Source: Pseudomonas paraglycinae | GTDB taxonomy: Bacteria > Pseudomonadota > Gammaproteobacteria > Pseudomonadales > Pseudomonadaceae | Reading direction: 5' to 3' | DNA: 64,000 nucleotides | NCBI RefSeq assembly: GCF_021601625.1 | Contig: NZ_BQHR01000002.1 | Span: 434,001-498,000, forward strand | Shown here: in pieces, positions 54,867 through 63,244 of the stretch | Layout of the letters: every line of letters starts with the position of its first letter | Numbering within the stretch: position 1 is the first letter of the stretch | Notes under the pieces: model-generated | The model's database searches: none | Told to the model about the DNA's origin: nothing | What the model saw: the letters and a program-made list of their open reading frames with translations, nothing else | Translations under genes and position numbers: made by a program

Positions 54867-55661
54867 TCAGGCCGCGATCAGATCGCGGGCATGTTGTGCT
54901 TCGACCGGTTTGAGCACATCGCCGAACAAGGCTTTCTGCACCGCCTGTTGTGCCTCGAATGCCAGTGCCGCGCGTTCCCGGCCCTGGCAGGCAATCGGCT
55001 TGAGCAGATGGATTTCGACATCGCCGCAGTCATTGCTGAACAGACGCATCAGGTGCGACAGCAGATCATCGTCACCAATGAACGGCGCCAGCGAATCGAT
55101 CTTGCCCTCGCGCAGATAACGGATCGCCACCGGTTGCAGCTTCACCTCGGAATCGATTGCCGCCGACAGCAGGCGACCGTGAAAGGTACGCAGCGAACGG
55201 CCGTCCGTCGTGGTGCCTTCCGGGAACATCAGCAGCGGATGATCGGTTTGCAGGTGACGGGTCATCTGCTTGCGGATCAACTGGCTGTCGCCCGAACCGC
55301 GACGGATGAACAGGCTGCCGGCCTTCGCCGCCAGCCAACCGGCCACCGGCCAGGTGCGCACTTCGGCCTTGGACAGAAACGACAGCGGCGTGAGCATGCC
55401 GAGCAGCGGAATGTCGGTCCACGACACATGGTTGCTGACCCACAGCATCGGCTGTTTCGGCAGCTCACCATGCACGGTCACGCGAAAGGGCAGGGCATTG
55501 CTCAGACGCGCCATGAAAAACCGCGACCAGCGCTGCCGACGCTCCATCGAATGGGCCAGGCCCAAACGCTCGAACACCCCGAAGACACTGGCCATGCTCA
55601 GACCCAGCGTCACCACCAGCAGCACTCGCGCGATCCGCGCGTACACCCGCAGCCGGCTCAT
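54867..55661 (-). CDS. olsA: Lyso-ornithine lipid O-acyltransferase OlsA-like
   Basis: 264 residues from the ATG at 55661; a much longer frame upstream overlaps olsB and is rejected. An N-terminal membrane helix (about 11-30) and the PlsC motifs NHVSWTDI (77-84, NHX4D variant) and FPEGTTTDG (146-154). It acylates the hydroxyl of lyso-ornithine lipid. The ATG overlaps the olsB stop by one base. A 1-acylglycerol-phosphate acyltransferase is the alternative, but the olsB neighbour settles it. Confidence 0.9.
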   Translation of the reverse strand: MSRLRVYARIARVLLVVTLGLSMASVFGVFERLGLAHSMERRQRWSRFFMARLSNALPFRVTVHGELPKQPMLWVSNHVSWTDIPLLGMLTPLSFLSKAEVRTWPVAGWLAAKAGSLFIRRGSGDSQLIRKQMTRHLQTDHPLLMFPEGTTTDGRSLRTFHGRLLSAAIDSEVKLQPVAIRYLREGKIDSLAPFIGDDDLLSHLMRLFSNDCGDVEIHLLKPIACQGRERAALAFEAQQAVQKALFGDVLKPVEAQHARDLIAA

Positions 55662-56416
55662 TACACAGCCGCCTTGAAGTGCTTGGCGTAGCGCGGGCAG
55701 AGTTCGTCGCGCTTGAGCAGGATGAACACGTCGGCGACCTGGAAATCTTCGTCCCAGCACGGCTCGCCGCAGATCTTCGCGCCCAGGCGCATGTAGGCCT
55801 TGAGCAGCGGCGGCATTTCGGCGATCACGTTCGAAGGAATGTCGAGGCTCGGCAGCGGATTCTTCGGCTCGGCGCGCAGGTGTTCGGTGCACAGATAGCG
55901 TTCGCGCAGGCGCTGCATGATCGCGTGGGCCTGCACGCCGCCGTCCTGCATCGGGATGCTCGCGCAACCCATCAGATAGCTGTAGCCCCCCTGATTCAGC
56001 ACTTCGGCCAGTTCGCCCCAAAGCACGGCGATGGTGCCGCCGTTGCGGTAGGCCGGGTCGACGCAGGTGCGACCGATTTCCAGGATCGGACCTTGCAGGC
56101 CGGCGAGGCCGTGCAGGCTGAATTCTTCTTCGCTGTAGAACTTGCCCAGGCTGCTGGCGGCGGTGTGATCGAGCAAACGGGTGGTCGCCACCAGGCGGCC
56201 GGTGTTCAGGTCACGCACGCCGATGTGGCTGCAGTGAACATCATAGTCATCCATGTCCAGACCCAGCTCCGCGCCGTTCAGCTTGGCGTTGAACTCGCCG
56301 CTGAACACGTTGAAGCGCAAGGCCTGGGCTTGCTGCAGGGCCTCGGCGCCGATCAGGCGTTCGGCTTGCAGGCGGCGTTCATTGCCGGTGTCGCTGATGC
56401 GGGCGATCTGAGTCAT
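55661..56416 (-). CDS. olsB: L-ornithine N-alpha-acyltransferase OlsB
   Basis: 251 residues. GNAT-like OlsB fold: [60 protein letters not shown], then [43 protein letters not shown]. It attaches a 3-hydroxyacyl chain to ornithine to make lyso-ornithine lipid, a phosphate-free membrane lipid typical of phosphate shortage. CGGAGA precedes the ATG by six bases. Confidence 0.95.
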   Translation of the reverse strand: MTQIARISDTGNERRLQAERLIGAEALQQAQALRFNVFSGEFNAKLNGAELGLDMDDYDVHCSHIGVRDLNTGRLVATTRLLDHTAASSLGKFYSEEEFSLHGLAGLQGPILEIGRTCVDPAYRNGGTIAVLWGELAEVLNQGGYSYLMGCASIPMQDGGVQAHAIMQRLRERYLCTEHLRAEPKNPLPSLDIPSNVIAEMPPLLKAYMRLGAKICGEPCWDEDFQVADVFILLKRDELCPRYAKHFKAAV

Positions 56417-56569
56417 GTGAATCTCCGTACGGGCCTTGAACCCGTCATGGGTTGCAGCCGATCGACTTTCTTTATGCAGCCGTGTTGTGCAAAGTCAGGC
56501 TATGTAGCCCCGGTGTCATCGCCATGAATGTTTGGTGATGCTTATATGACAGCCCACGAGGAGCCTCTG

Positions 56570-57475
56570 ATGACCTGGTCGACCCTGCTTGAATGCCGCG
56601 AACGCCTGCCCGCCGTTGCCGATCTGGCGGAGGGCTTCGCCACGTTGCTGCATCAACTGGGCAGCGTCACGCCGTTCGAACTGGCGGTGGCGGGAGGGCG
56701 GCGGATGGCGACGCCGGGGCTGGCGTTTCTGGTGGGCTATCAGGCGGCGCTGCGCATGCTCTGGCCGAGCGCGCCGCCGAGCCTCGGTGCGATGTGCGCG
56801 ACCGAGCAGCGCAGCCTGCGCCCGGCGGACATGCAGACCCGGCTCACGGATCTGCGCCTCACCGGGCAAAAGGATTTCGTCACCGCCGGCGATGCGGCGG
56901 ACTGGCTGCTGATCGCCGCGCGCAGTGAGCAACCCGGCGAATCACCGCGCCTGAGTCTGGCGGTGGTGTACCCCGGCGAGCCCGGCGTGCGGGTGGAAAA
57001 GCTCCCGGCGCTGCCGTTGATGCCGGACATCAGCCATGGCCGGTTGCATCTCGACGATGCGTTGTGTGAGTTGCTCGCCGGGGATGGTTGGGATGCCTAC
57101 GTCAAACCGTTCCGCACCCTTGAAGACGTTTACGTGTTGAGTGCAATGACCGCGTGGTTGTACGGCGTCGGTCAGGACAGCGGCTGGCCGCAGCCGCTGC
57201 AATTGCGTTTGCTGGCGCTGTTGGCCGGATGTTCGGAAGCCAGTCGCCAGCCGCCGAACAATCCGGCGGGGCATTTGTTGCTCGGCGGTTTGTTTGCGCA
57301 ATTCGACGGGCTCAAACCTGAAGTCGATCAGGCACTGCGTGACGGCAATCCCGAGTGGGCGACGATGTGGCAGCGCGATCAATCGGTCATGCAATTGGCG
57401 GCTGGCGCGCGGGCCAAACGACTGGCCAAGGCGTTGGCGGCTAACCAAAACACTTCTGTCATGAACCCCGGCTAG
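56570..57475 (+). CDS. Acyl-CoA dehydrogenase-like protein, short
   Basis: 301 residues from the ATG at 56570, which follows GAGGAG by six bases; earlier in-frame ATGs lie upstream of that site. The middle (RLTDLRLTGQKDFVTAGDAADWLLIAARS, then VYPGEPGVRVEKLPALPLMPDISHGRLHLDDA, GDGWDAYVKPFRTLEDVYV) is an ACAD beta-domain. The N-terminal helical domain is shortened, and no catalytic Glu motif of normal ACADs is recognisable. It may be a non-enzymatic relative or use other chemistry. Monocistronic. Confidence 0.72.
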   Translation: MTWSTLLECRERLPAVADLAEGFATLLHQLGSVTPFELAVAGGRRMATPGLAFLVGYQAALRMLWPSAPPSLGAMCATEQRSLRPADMQTRLTDLRLTGQKDFVTAGDAADWLLIAARSEQPGESPRLSLAVVYPGEPGVRVEKLPALPLMPDISHGRLHLDDALCELLAGDGWDAYVKPFRTLEDVYVLSAMTAWLYGVGQDSGWPQPLQLRLLALLAGCSEASRQPPNNPAGHLLLGGLFAQFDGLKPEVDQALRDGNPEWATMWQRDQSVMQLAAGARAKRLAKALAANQNTSVMNPG

Positions 57476-57506
57476 TCTTGTCAGGTTCATCTCCAGAGCC
57501 CTCACC

Positions 57507-58586
57507 ATGTTCAAAGGCCTGTCCCTGTTTCTGCTGCTGATCAGCTTCACGGTTCAGGCCGAACAATGGCCGGGCGAGCAGTGGCCGACCGGCCCGAAAC
57601 TCACCAGCCCGGCCGTCGATGCATTGGAGGCCTACGCCTTCCCGACCCGCGATGACAGCACCCGAAAAGGCATCCGCACCGACGCCTTGCTGGTGATCCG
57701 TGACGGCCAGCTCATCTACGAACGCTACGCCGCCGCGACCACCGCCGACACCCCGCACCTGACCTGGTCGATCAGCAAAAGCCTGATGGCCACGGTGCTC
57801 GGCGTGGCGTACGGCGAAGGCCTGTTCAAGCTCGATGACCCGGCCGCGAAGTATTATCCGGCGCTGGAAAAACACCCGGCCATTACCCTCAAGGATCTGC
57901 TGCACTGGGCCTCGGGCATCGACTGGCAGGAAGACTACGAATACGCCCCGCTGAAATCCTCGGTGGTGGCGATGCTCTACACCCGTGGCCACCGCGACAT
58001 GGCCGCCTTCACCGCCGATCACGACAGCTACGCGCCAGCGGGGCAGGCTTTCCGCTATTCCAGCGGCGACAGCAATCTGTTGGCGGCGGCGCTGAAAACC
58101 ATCGTCGGTCCGCAGCGTTATCCCGACTATCCGTGGACAGCGCTTTTCGATCCTTTGGGCATCCGCCATGCCACATGGGAAACCGACGCGACGGGCACCT
58201 TCGTCGCCTCTTCATACGCCTATATGACGGCCCGGGATCTGGCGCGAATCGGCCTGCTGATGGAACGGGACGGACGCTGGAACGACCGGCAGTTGTTGCC
58301 CAAGGATTGGGTCGCCTTCAACCGCCAACCCTTCGCCGGCTACAAGGCCCATCAGGACGAAGCCGTACCCGGCGGCCAGTGGTGGCTCAATCGCCCGGCA
58401 GACGGCGCCGCCTCGCCATGGTCCGACGCACCACCCGACACCTTCGTCGCCCTCGGCCACTGGGGTCAGGCGTTGTACGTGATCCCGAGTAAGAAACTGG
58501 TGATCGTGCGCTACGCCAATGACCGCGATGGCAGCTATCGCCACAACGAATTGCTCAAGCGTGTGCTCGGGGCGGTGCGGCCATGA
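57507..58586 (+). CDS. Serine hydrolase of the beta-lactamase/DD-peptidase family
   Basis: 359 residues. Sec signal (1-18, FTVQA before EQWPG). Active-site SxxK at 88-91 (SISK), second motif YSSGDSNL (YxS in place of YxN), and HWGQALYVIPSK where the KTG-type triad is expected (HxG form). This pattern is that of class C beta-lactamase-like esterases (6-aminohexanoate-dimer hydrolase/EstB group) rather than true beta-lactamases. Periplasmic. Overlaps the next gene by four bases (ATGA), so they are coupled. Confidence 0.88.
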   Translation: MFKGLSLFLLLISFTVQAEQWPGEQWPTGPKLTSPAVDALEAYAFPTRDDSTRKGIRTDALLVIRDGQLIYERYAAATTADTPHLTWSISKSLMATVLGVAYGEGLFKLDDPAAKYYPALEKHPAITLKDLLHWASGIDWQEDYEYAPLKSSVVAMLYTRGHRDMAAFTADHDSYAPAGQAFRYSSGDSNLLAAALKTIVGPQRYPDYPWTALFDPLGIRHATWETDATGTFVASSYAYMTARDLARIGLLMERDGRWNDRQLLPKDWVAFNRQPFAGYKAHQDEAVPGGQWWLNRPADGAASPWSDAPPDTFVALGHWGQALYVIPSKKLVIVRYANDRDGSYRHNELLKRVLGAVRP

Positions 58587-58885
58587 AACTGTTCAGACGC
58601 ATCCTGCTGGTGCTGTTGGTCCTGCTGCTGGGTTGGGGCTGGCACGAGCGCGAAAACCTGTGGGCCTTCCCGGACATCATCAGCGCCTACACCGCCAAGG
58701 AATATTGTTCGTGCCGTTACGTCATGAACAACGACGCCGAATATTGCCGGGGCTACGTGAAGCAGTGGCTGCCCAGCGAACTGACCGATGACCGCACGCA
58801 AAAACTAGTCACCGCCAGCGGCCTGGGACGCAGCAACAGCGCCCAATGGCAGGGCGAACGCCAGGGCTGTCGCCTCAATCCATGA
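58583..58885 (+). CDS. Small secreted or membrane-anchored cysteine-containing protein
   Basis: 100 residues. One N-terminal hydrophobic stretch (6-20, ILLVLLVLLLGWGW) is a signal or anchor. Cysteines fall in YCSCRYVMNNDAEYCRGYV and near the end (GCRLNP), a likely disulfide-stabilised periplasmic domain. Its start overlaps the serine hydrolase stop, so the two probably act together. No known domain; homologues in Pseudomonas are sometimes labelled amidase, for which I see no catalytic motif. Confidence 0.75.
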   Translation: MKLFRRILLVLLVLLLGWGWHERENLWAFPDIISAYTAKEYCSCRYVMNNDAEYCRGYVKQWLPSELTDDRTQKLVTASGLGRSNSAQWQGERQGCRLNP

Positions 58886-58917
58886 TTCAGACCCGATTGG
58901 CAAACCACTGAAAAACT

Positions 58918-59009
58918 CTGTGGGAGCGGGCTTGCCCGCGATTGCGGTGTGTCAGGCGCCGAAAATGTCACTTGTGCCGGCGCTATCGCTGGCAAGCCAG
59001 CTCCCACAG
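58918..59009. repeat. REPIN (paired inverted REPs)
   Basis: 92 bases. Left arm CTGTGGGAGCGGGCTTGCCC and right arm GGCAAGCCAGCTCCCACAG are inverted copies around a 50-base centre. GTGGGAGC with a short GC-rich hairpin is the common REP head of fluorescens-group Pseudomonas. The same head is in the solo palindrome at 724-749. No RAYT transposase gene is in the window. Confidence 0.9.
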
Positions 59010-59165
59010 GATGGGTAAAGCTTGCGGTTCCACCCTGTGGAACCACATTCGATTGTCCTCTCGCGTGTCTCGCGGTTATCTGGCGGTGAGCACGACCTGC
59101 CGTTCACGTGTCGTGAAACAACACCGAACAAAAAGACCGGGAACACCCGCGCGAGGAGAACCGTC

Positions 59166-60341
59166 ATGCCCCGACATCAGCACATTCTGGCCTGGCTCAA
59201 CGATGTGGCCAGCGACCTGCACGCCACCCGCCAGGACATTCACGCCCACCCTGAACTCGGTTTTGAAGAAAGCCGCACCTCGGCGCTGGTCGCCAGGTCG
59301 CTCGAAGAGTGGGGCTATGAAGTCCACACCGGTATTGGCAAGACCGGCGTGGTCGGCGTGCTGCGCAACGGCAGCAGCACACGCAGACTCGGGTTGCGGG
59401 CCGACATGGATGCGTTGCCGATCATCGAGAACACTGGCGTCGCCTACAGCAGCCGCCATCAAGGCTGCATGCACGCCTGCGGACATGACGGGCACACCGC
59501 GATGCTGCTCGGCGCGGCGCGTTATCTGGCCGCGACCCGCCAGTTCGACGGCACCCTGACGCTGATTTTTCAGCCCGCCGAAGAGGGGCAAGGCGGGGCC
59601 GAAGCGATGCTCGCCGATGGCCTGCTCGAACGTTTTCCGTGCGATGCGCTGTTCGGCATGCACAACATGCCGGGCCTGCCGGCGGGGCATCTGGGCTTTC
59701 GCGAAGGGCCGATGATGGCTTCGCAGGACTTGCTCACGGTGACCATCGAAGGCGTCGGCGGCCACGGCTCGATGCCGCATCTGGCGGTGGATCCGTTGGT
59801 CGCTGCGGCCAGTGTGGTGATGGCTTTGCAAACCGTGGTCGCGCGCAACATCGATGCCCAGCAGGCAGCGGTGGTAACGGTCGGCGCATTGCAGGCCGGC
59901 GAGGCGGCGAACGTGATTCCGCAACAGGCGATCCTGCGCCTGAGCTTGCGTGCGCTGAATGCCGAGGTTCGCGAACAGACCCTGAACCGCGTGCGCTCGA
60001 TCATCGAAGCCCAGGCCGAAAGCTTCGGCTGCACCTCGACCATCGAACATCGCCCGGCCTACCCGGTACTGGTCAACCACGCCGCCGAAACCGAGTTCGC
60101 CCGTCAGGTCGGCGTCGAACTGGTCGGCGCCGACGCCGTCGATGGCAACACACCCAAACTGATGGGCAGCGAGGACTTCGCCTGGATGCTCCAGCGTTGC
60201 CCCGGCGCGTACCTGTTCATCGGCAACGGCGTGGCGCGGCCGATGGTGCATAACCCGGCCTACGATTTTAACGATGACATTCTGCTGACCGGCGCGGCGT
60301 ATTGGGGCGCGCTCACCGAGAGCTGGCTCAAGCCGGCCTGA
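59166..60341 (+). CDS. M20 family amidohydrolase (hippurate hydrolase/aminoacylase-like)
   Basis: 391 residues from the ATG at 59166 with GAGGAG eight bases before; a frame from 59022 is rejected. M20D hallmarks: HAHPELGFEESRTSALV, LRADMDALPI, HACGHDGHTAMLLGAARYL (metal ligands) and FQPAEEGQGGAEAMLADGL (catalytic and metal Glu). The dimerisation domain starts about 185. It likely hydrolyses an N-acyl amino acid. Followed by an MFS transporter and an amidase in one direction, so a small catabolic operon is probable. Confidence 0.92.
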   Translation: MPRHQHILAWLNDVASDLHATRQDIHAHPELGFEESRTSALVARSLEEWGYEVHTGIGKTGVVGVLRNGSSTRRLGLRADMDALPIIENTGVAYSSRHQGCMHACGHDGHTAMLLGAARYLAATRQFDGTLTLIFQPAEEGQGGAEAMLADGLLERFPCDALFGMHNMPGLPAGHLGFREGPMMASQDLLTVTIEGVGGHGSMPHLAVDPLVAAASVVMALQTVVARNIDAQQAAVVTVGALQAGEAANVIPQQAILRLSLRALNAEVREQTLNRVRSIIEAQAESFGCTSTIEHRPAYPVLVNHAAETEFARQVGVELVGADAVDGNTPKLMGSEDFAWMLQRCPGAYLFIGNGVARPMVHNPAYDFNDDILLTGAAYWGALTESWLKPA

Positions 60342-60420
60342 TTTCTTCACTTTTTGCTGCCGCTGGAACGCAGGTGCGCACGTGCCTGCGTGGTCAACCA
60401 ACAGCTTCTGGAGAATCCCC

Positions 60421-61731
60421 ATGCAGACTTCGAACGCAGGCGTTTCGCGCACCCGGCAAGTGGTCGCCGCCGTCATCGGCAACGCCCTGGAATGGTACGA
60501 CTTCATCGTTTATGGCTTTCTGGCGAGCATCATCGCCCGGCAATTTTTCCCGTCCGACGACGACTACGCTTCGCTGCTGATGGCGCTGGCGACTTTCGGC
60601 GTCGGCTTTTTCATGCGCCCGGTGGGCGGCATCCTGCTCGGCATTTATTCCGACCGCAAAGGTCGAAAAGCCGCGATGCAGATGATCATCCGCCTGATGA
60701 CTGTGTCCATCGCCCTGATTGCGTTCGCGCCGAACTACGCCGCCATCGGCATGGGCGCGCCGTTGCTGATCGTAGTAGCGCGGATGCTTCAGGGCTTTGC
60801 CACGGGCGGCGAATACGCCAGCGCCACGGCGTTTCTGGTGGAGAGCGCGCCGGCCCATCGCAAGGGCTTGTACGGATCGTGGCAACTGGTCGGGCAATGC
60901 CTGGCGGTGTTCAGCGGCGCGGCGATGGTGGCGCTGGTCACGCACCTGTTTTCCCCCGAAGCGCTGGACAGCTGGGGCTGGCGGATTCCGTTTGTGCTCG
61001 GCCTGTTGATCGGCCCGGTGGGCCTGTGGATTCGCAAGCACATGGAAGAGCCGGAAGAGTTTCTCGAAGCGCGCAAGAAAGCCAAAGGCGCCGCTCCGGG
61101 CCTGTGGCAGGTGCTGCGCGAACATCGCCGCAGCCTGTTGGTGTCGATGGGCCTGGCATGCGGGGCGACGGTGTCGTTCTACGTGGTGCTGGTGAACATG
61201 CCGACCTTCGCCCACAAAAATCTCGGTCTGCCGCTGGATCAGGTGTTGCTGGTGCAGATGCTCGCGGTAGCGCTGATGACCGTGGTGATTCCGTTCTCCG
61301 GCGCCCTGTCGGATCGCCTCGGTCGGCGGCCGGTGCTGATGGCCTTCACCCTGGCGTTTTTCGTCATGGTCTATCCGCTTTACGTGTGGGTTGCGGCGGC
61401 GCCTTCGATCGAGCGTTTGCTGGTGATGCAACTGCTGCTGTGCGCGGCGATTGGCGGATTCTTCGGCCCGGCCCCGACCGCATTGGCTGAGCAGTTCCCG
61501 ATTGAAGTGCGCTCCACCGGCGTGTCCGTGGCCTACAACGTGGCGGTGATGGTGTTCGGTGGTTTCGCGCCGCTGATCGTCACCTGGCTGAGTAAAGTTC
61601 TGAACACCCCGGTGGCGCCGTCGTTCTATGTCTTGTTCGCTTGCCTGCTGACCCTGCTCGGTACTTACTGTTTGCAGGAGGCTCCACGCGCGAAGAAATC
61701 CGTTGCGCTCAACCTGGGAGTGAAACCGTGA
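60421..61731 (+). CDS. MFS transporter (metabolite:H+ symporter, citrate/ProP-like)
   Basis: 436 residues from the ATG at 60421 with GGAG nine bases before; an upstream frame from 60382 is rejected. MHS family: AAVIGNALEWYDFIVYGFLASIIARQFFPSDDDYASLL, GIYSDRKGRKAAMQM (loop 2-3) and GFATGGEYASATAFLVESAPAHRKG. It probably imports the substrate of the flanking hydrolases. Overlaps the amidase start (GTGA). Confidence 0.9.
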   Translation: MQTSNAGVSRTRQVVAAVIGNALEWYDFIVYGFLASIIARQFFPSDDDYASLLMALATFGVGFFMRPVGGILLGIYSDRKGRKAAMQMIIRLMTVSIALIAFAPNYAAIGMGAPLLIVVARMLQGFATGGEYASATAFLVESAPAHRKGLYGSWQLVGQCLAVFSGAAMVALVTHLFSPEALDSWGWRIPFVLGLLIGPVGLWIRKHMEEPEEFLEARKKAKGAAPGLWQVLREHRRSLLVSMGLACGATVSFYVVLVNMPTFAHKNLGLPLDQVLLVQMLAVALMTVVIPFSGALSDRLGRRPVLMAFTLAFFVMVYPLYVWVAAAPSIERLLVMQLLLCAAIGGFFGPAPTALAEQFPIEVRSTGVSVAYNVAVMVFGGFAPLIVTWLSKVLNTPVAPSFYVLFACLLTLLGTYCLQEAPRAKKSVALNLGVKP

Positions 61732-63185
61732 GTCCGTTAGCCATTGATCCGATTGTCGCCCTCGACGCCGATGCGCTGTCCCGGGCGATCCATGCCCGCA
61801 AGGTGTCGTGCCGCGAGGTGATGCAGGCCTACCTGACGCACATCGACCGCTTCAATCCGATGGTCAACGCGCTGGTGTCGATGCGCCCGCAGGACGTGCT
61901 GCTGAGCGAGGCCGATGAGTGTGACCGGCAACTGGATCGCGGCGAGTCCCGGGGCTGGATGCACGGCATGCCCCAGGCCATCAAAGACCTGGCGGCCACC
62001 GCCGGATTGCGCACGACCCTCGGCTCGCCGCTGTTCGCCGAGCAAGTGCCGCAGCACGACGCGATCAGCGTGGCGCGGGTGCGCGCCTGCGGCGCGATCA
62101 TCATCGGCAAAAGCAACGTACCGGAATTCGGCCTCGGCTCGCAGACCTACAACAGCGTGTTCGGCACCACCACCAACGCCTACGATCCGGGCCTGATCGC
62201 CGGCGGCAGCAGCGGCGGGGCGGCCGTGGCGCTGGCCCTGCGTCTGCTGCCGGTGGCGGACGGCAGCGACATGATGGGCTCGCTGCGCAATCCGGCGGCG
62301 TTCAACAACGTGTTCGGCTTCCGCCCGTCCCAGGGCCGCGTGCCCCATGGGCCGATGCCGGAAGTGTTCGTCCAGCAACTGGCCACCGAAGGGCCGATGG
62401 GGCGCACGGTCACCGACGTCGCGCGGTTGCTCTCGACCCAGGCCGGCTACGATCCGCGCGTGCCGCTGTCGCTGGCTGATGAACCACGGGATTTCGGACT
62501 GGATCTGCAACAGGACTGCAGCGGTCTGCGCCTCGGCTGGCTCGGCGATTACAACGGCTATCTGCCGATGGACGACGGCGTGTTGAGCCTGTGTGAATCG
62601 GCGCTGGTGGATTTCAGTGCGCTGGGCTGTCAGGTCGAGGCCTGCCAGCCGGACTTTTCCATGGAGCGCCTGTGGCAGACCTGGCTCACGCACCGGCATT
62701 TTCTGGTGCAGGGCAGCCTCGGCGCGGCCTATGCCGACCCGCAAAAACGGGCGCTGCTCAAACCCGAAGCGCAATGGGAAATCGAGGGCGGTCTGCGTCT
62801 GACCGCTGTCGAGGTCTATCAGGCGTCGGTGGCACGCAGCGAGTGGTATCGCGCGTTGAGCGAGTTGTTCGAACGTTACGATTTCCTGCTGTTGCCCACC
62901 GCCCAGGTGTTCCCTTTTGATGCACAGCAGCCGTGGCCGCGAGTCGTCGGCGGGCAAACCATGGACGCCTATCACCGCTGGATGGAGGTGGTGATCGGCC
63001 CGACTCTGGCGGGGTTGCCGAGCATCAGCGTGCCGGTGGGTTTCAACCCGGCAGGGCTGCCGATGGGCCTGCAAATCATCGGCCCGGCCCAGGCGGATCG
63101 GGCGGTGCTACAACTGGCCTACGCCCATGAACAGCTGACCCGCTGGGTCGAACGGCGACCGCCGGCATGCCTGCAATCGGCCTGA
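61728..63185 (+). CDS. Amidase signature-family amidase
   Basis: 485 residues from a GTG at 61728 (GGGAG eight bases before). Ser-cisSer-Lys triad: Lys86 in PQAIKDL, cis-Ser161 in GGSSGG (159-164) and Ser185 in DMMGSLRNPAA; the 24-residue spacing between the serines equals that in malonamidase E2. The sequence MMGSL replaces the usual GGS before the nucleophile, which is odd for the family. It hydrolyses an amide to carboxylate and ammonia, substrate unknown. Coupled to the transporter by the GTGA overlap. Confidence 0.92.
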   Translation: MSPLAIDPIVALDADALSRAIHARKVSCREVMQAYLTHIDRFNPMVNALVSMRPQDVLLSEADECDRQLDRGESRGWMHGMPQAIKDLAATAGLRTTLGSPLFAEQVPQHDAISVARVRACGAIIIGKSNVPEFGLGSQTYNSVFGTTTNAYDPGLIAGGSSGGAAVALALRLLPVADGSDMMGSLRNPAAFNNVFGFRPSQGRVPHGPMPEVFVQQLATEGPMGRTVTDVARLLSTQAGYDPRVPLSLADEPRDFGLDLQQDCSGLRLGWLGDYNGYLPMDDGVLSLCESALVDFSALGCQVEACQPDFSMERLWQTWLTHRHFLVQGSLGAAYADPQKRALLKPEAQWEIEGGLRLTAVEVYQASVARSEWYRALSELFERYDFLLLPTAQVFPFDAQQPWPRVVGGQTMDAYHRWMEVVIGPTLAGLPSISVPVGFNPAGLPMGLQIIGPAQADRAVLQLAYAHEQLTRWVERRPPACLQSA

Positions 63186-63244
63186 GCGGCCCGCATCTTG
63201 CTGCACGAAGTGATCTTTCATCCGTATCCATGGAGGTCGAACAC

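Noticed and set aside
54867-56021. Longer frame extending olsA upstream to 56021
   Set aside because: It runs antisense-free but in another frame over olsB, which is well supported; the ATG at 55661 gives the family N-terminus.
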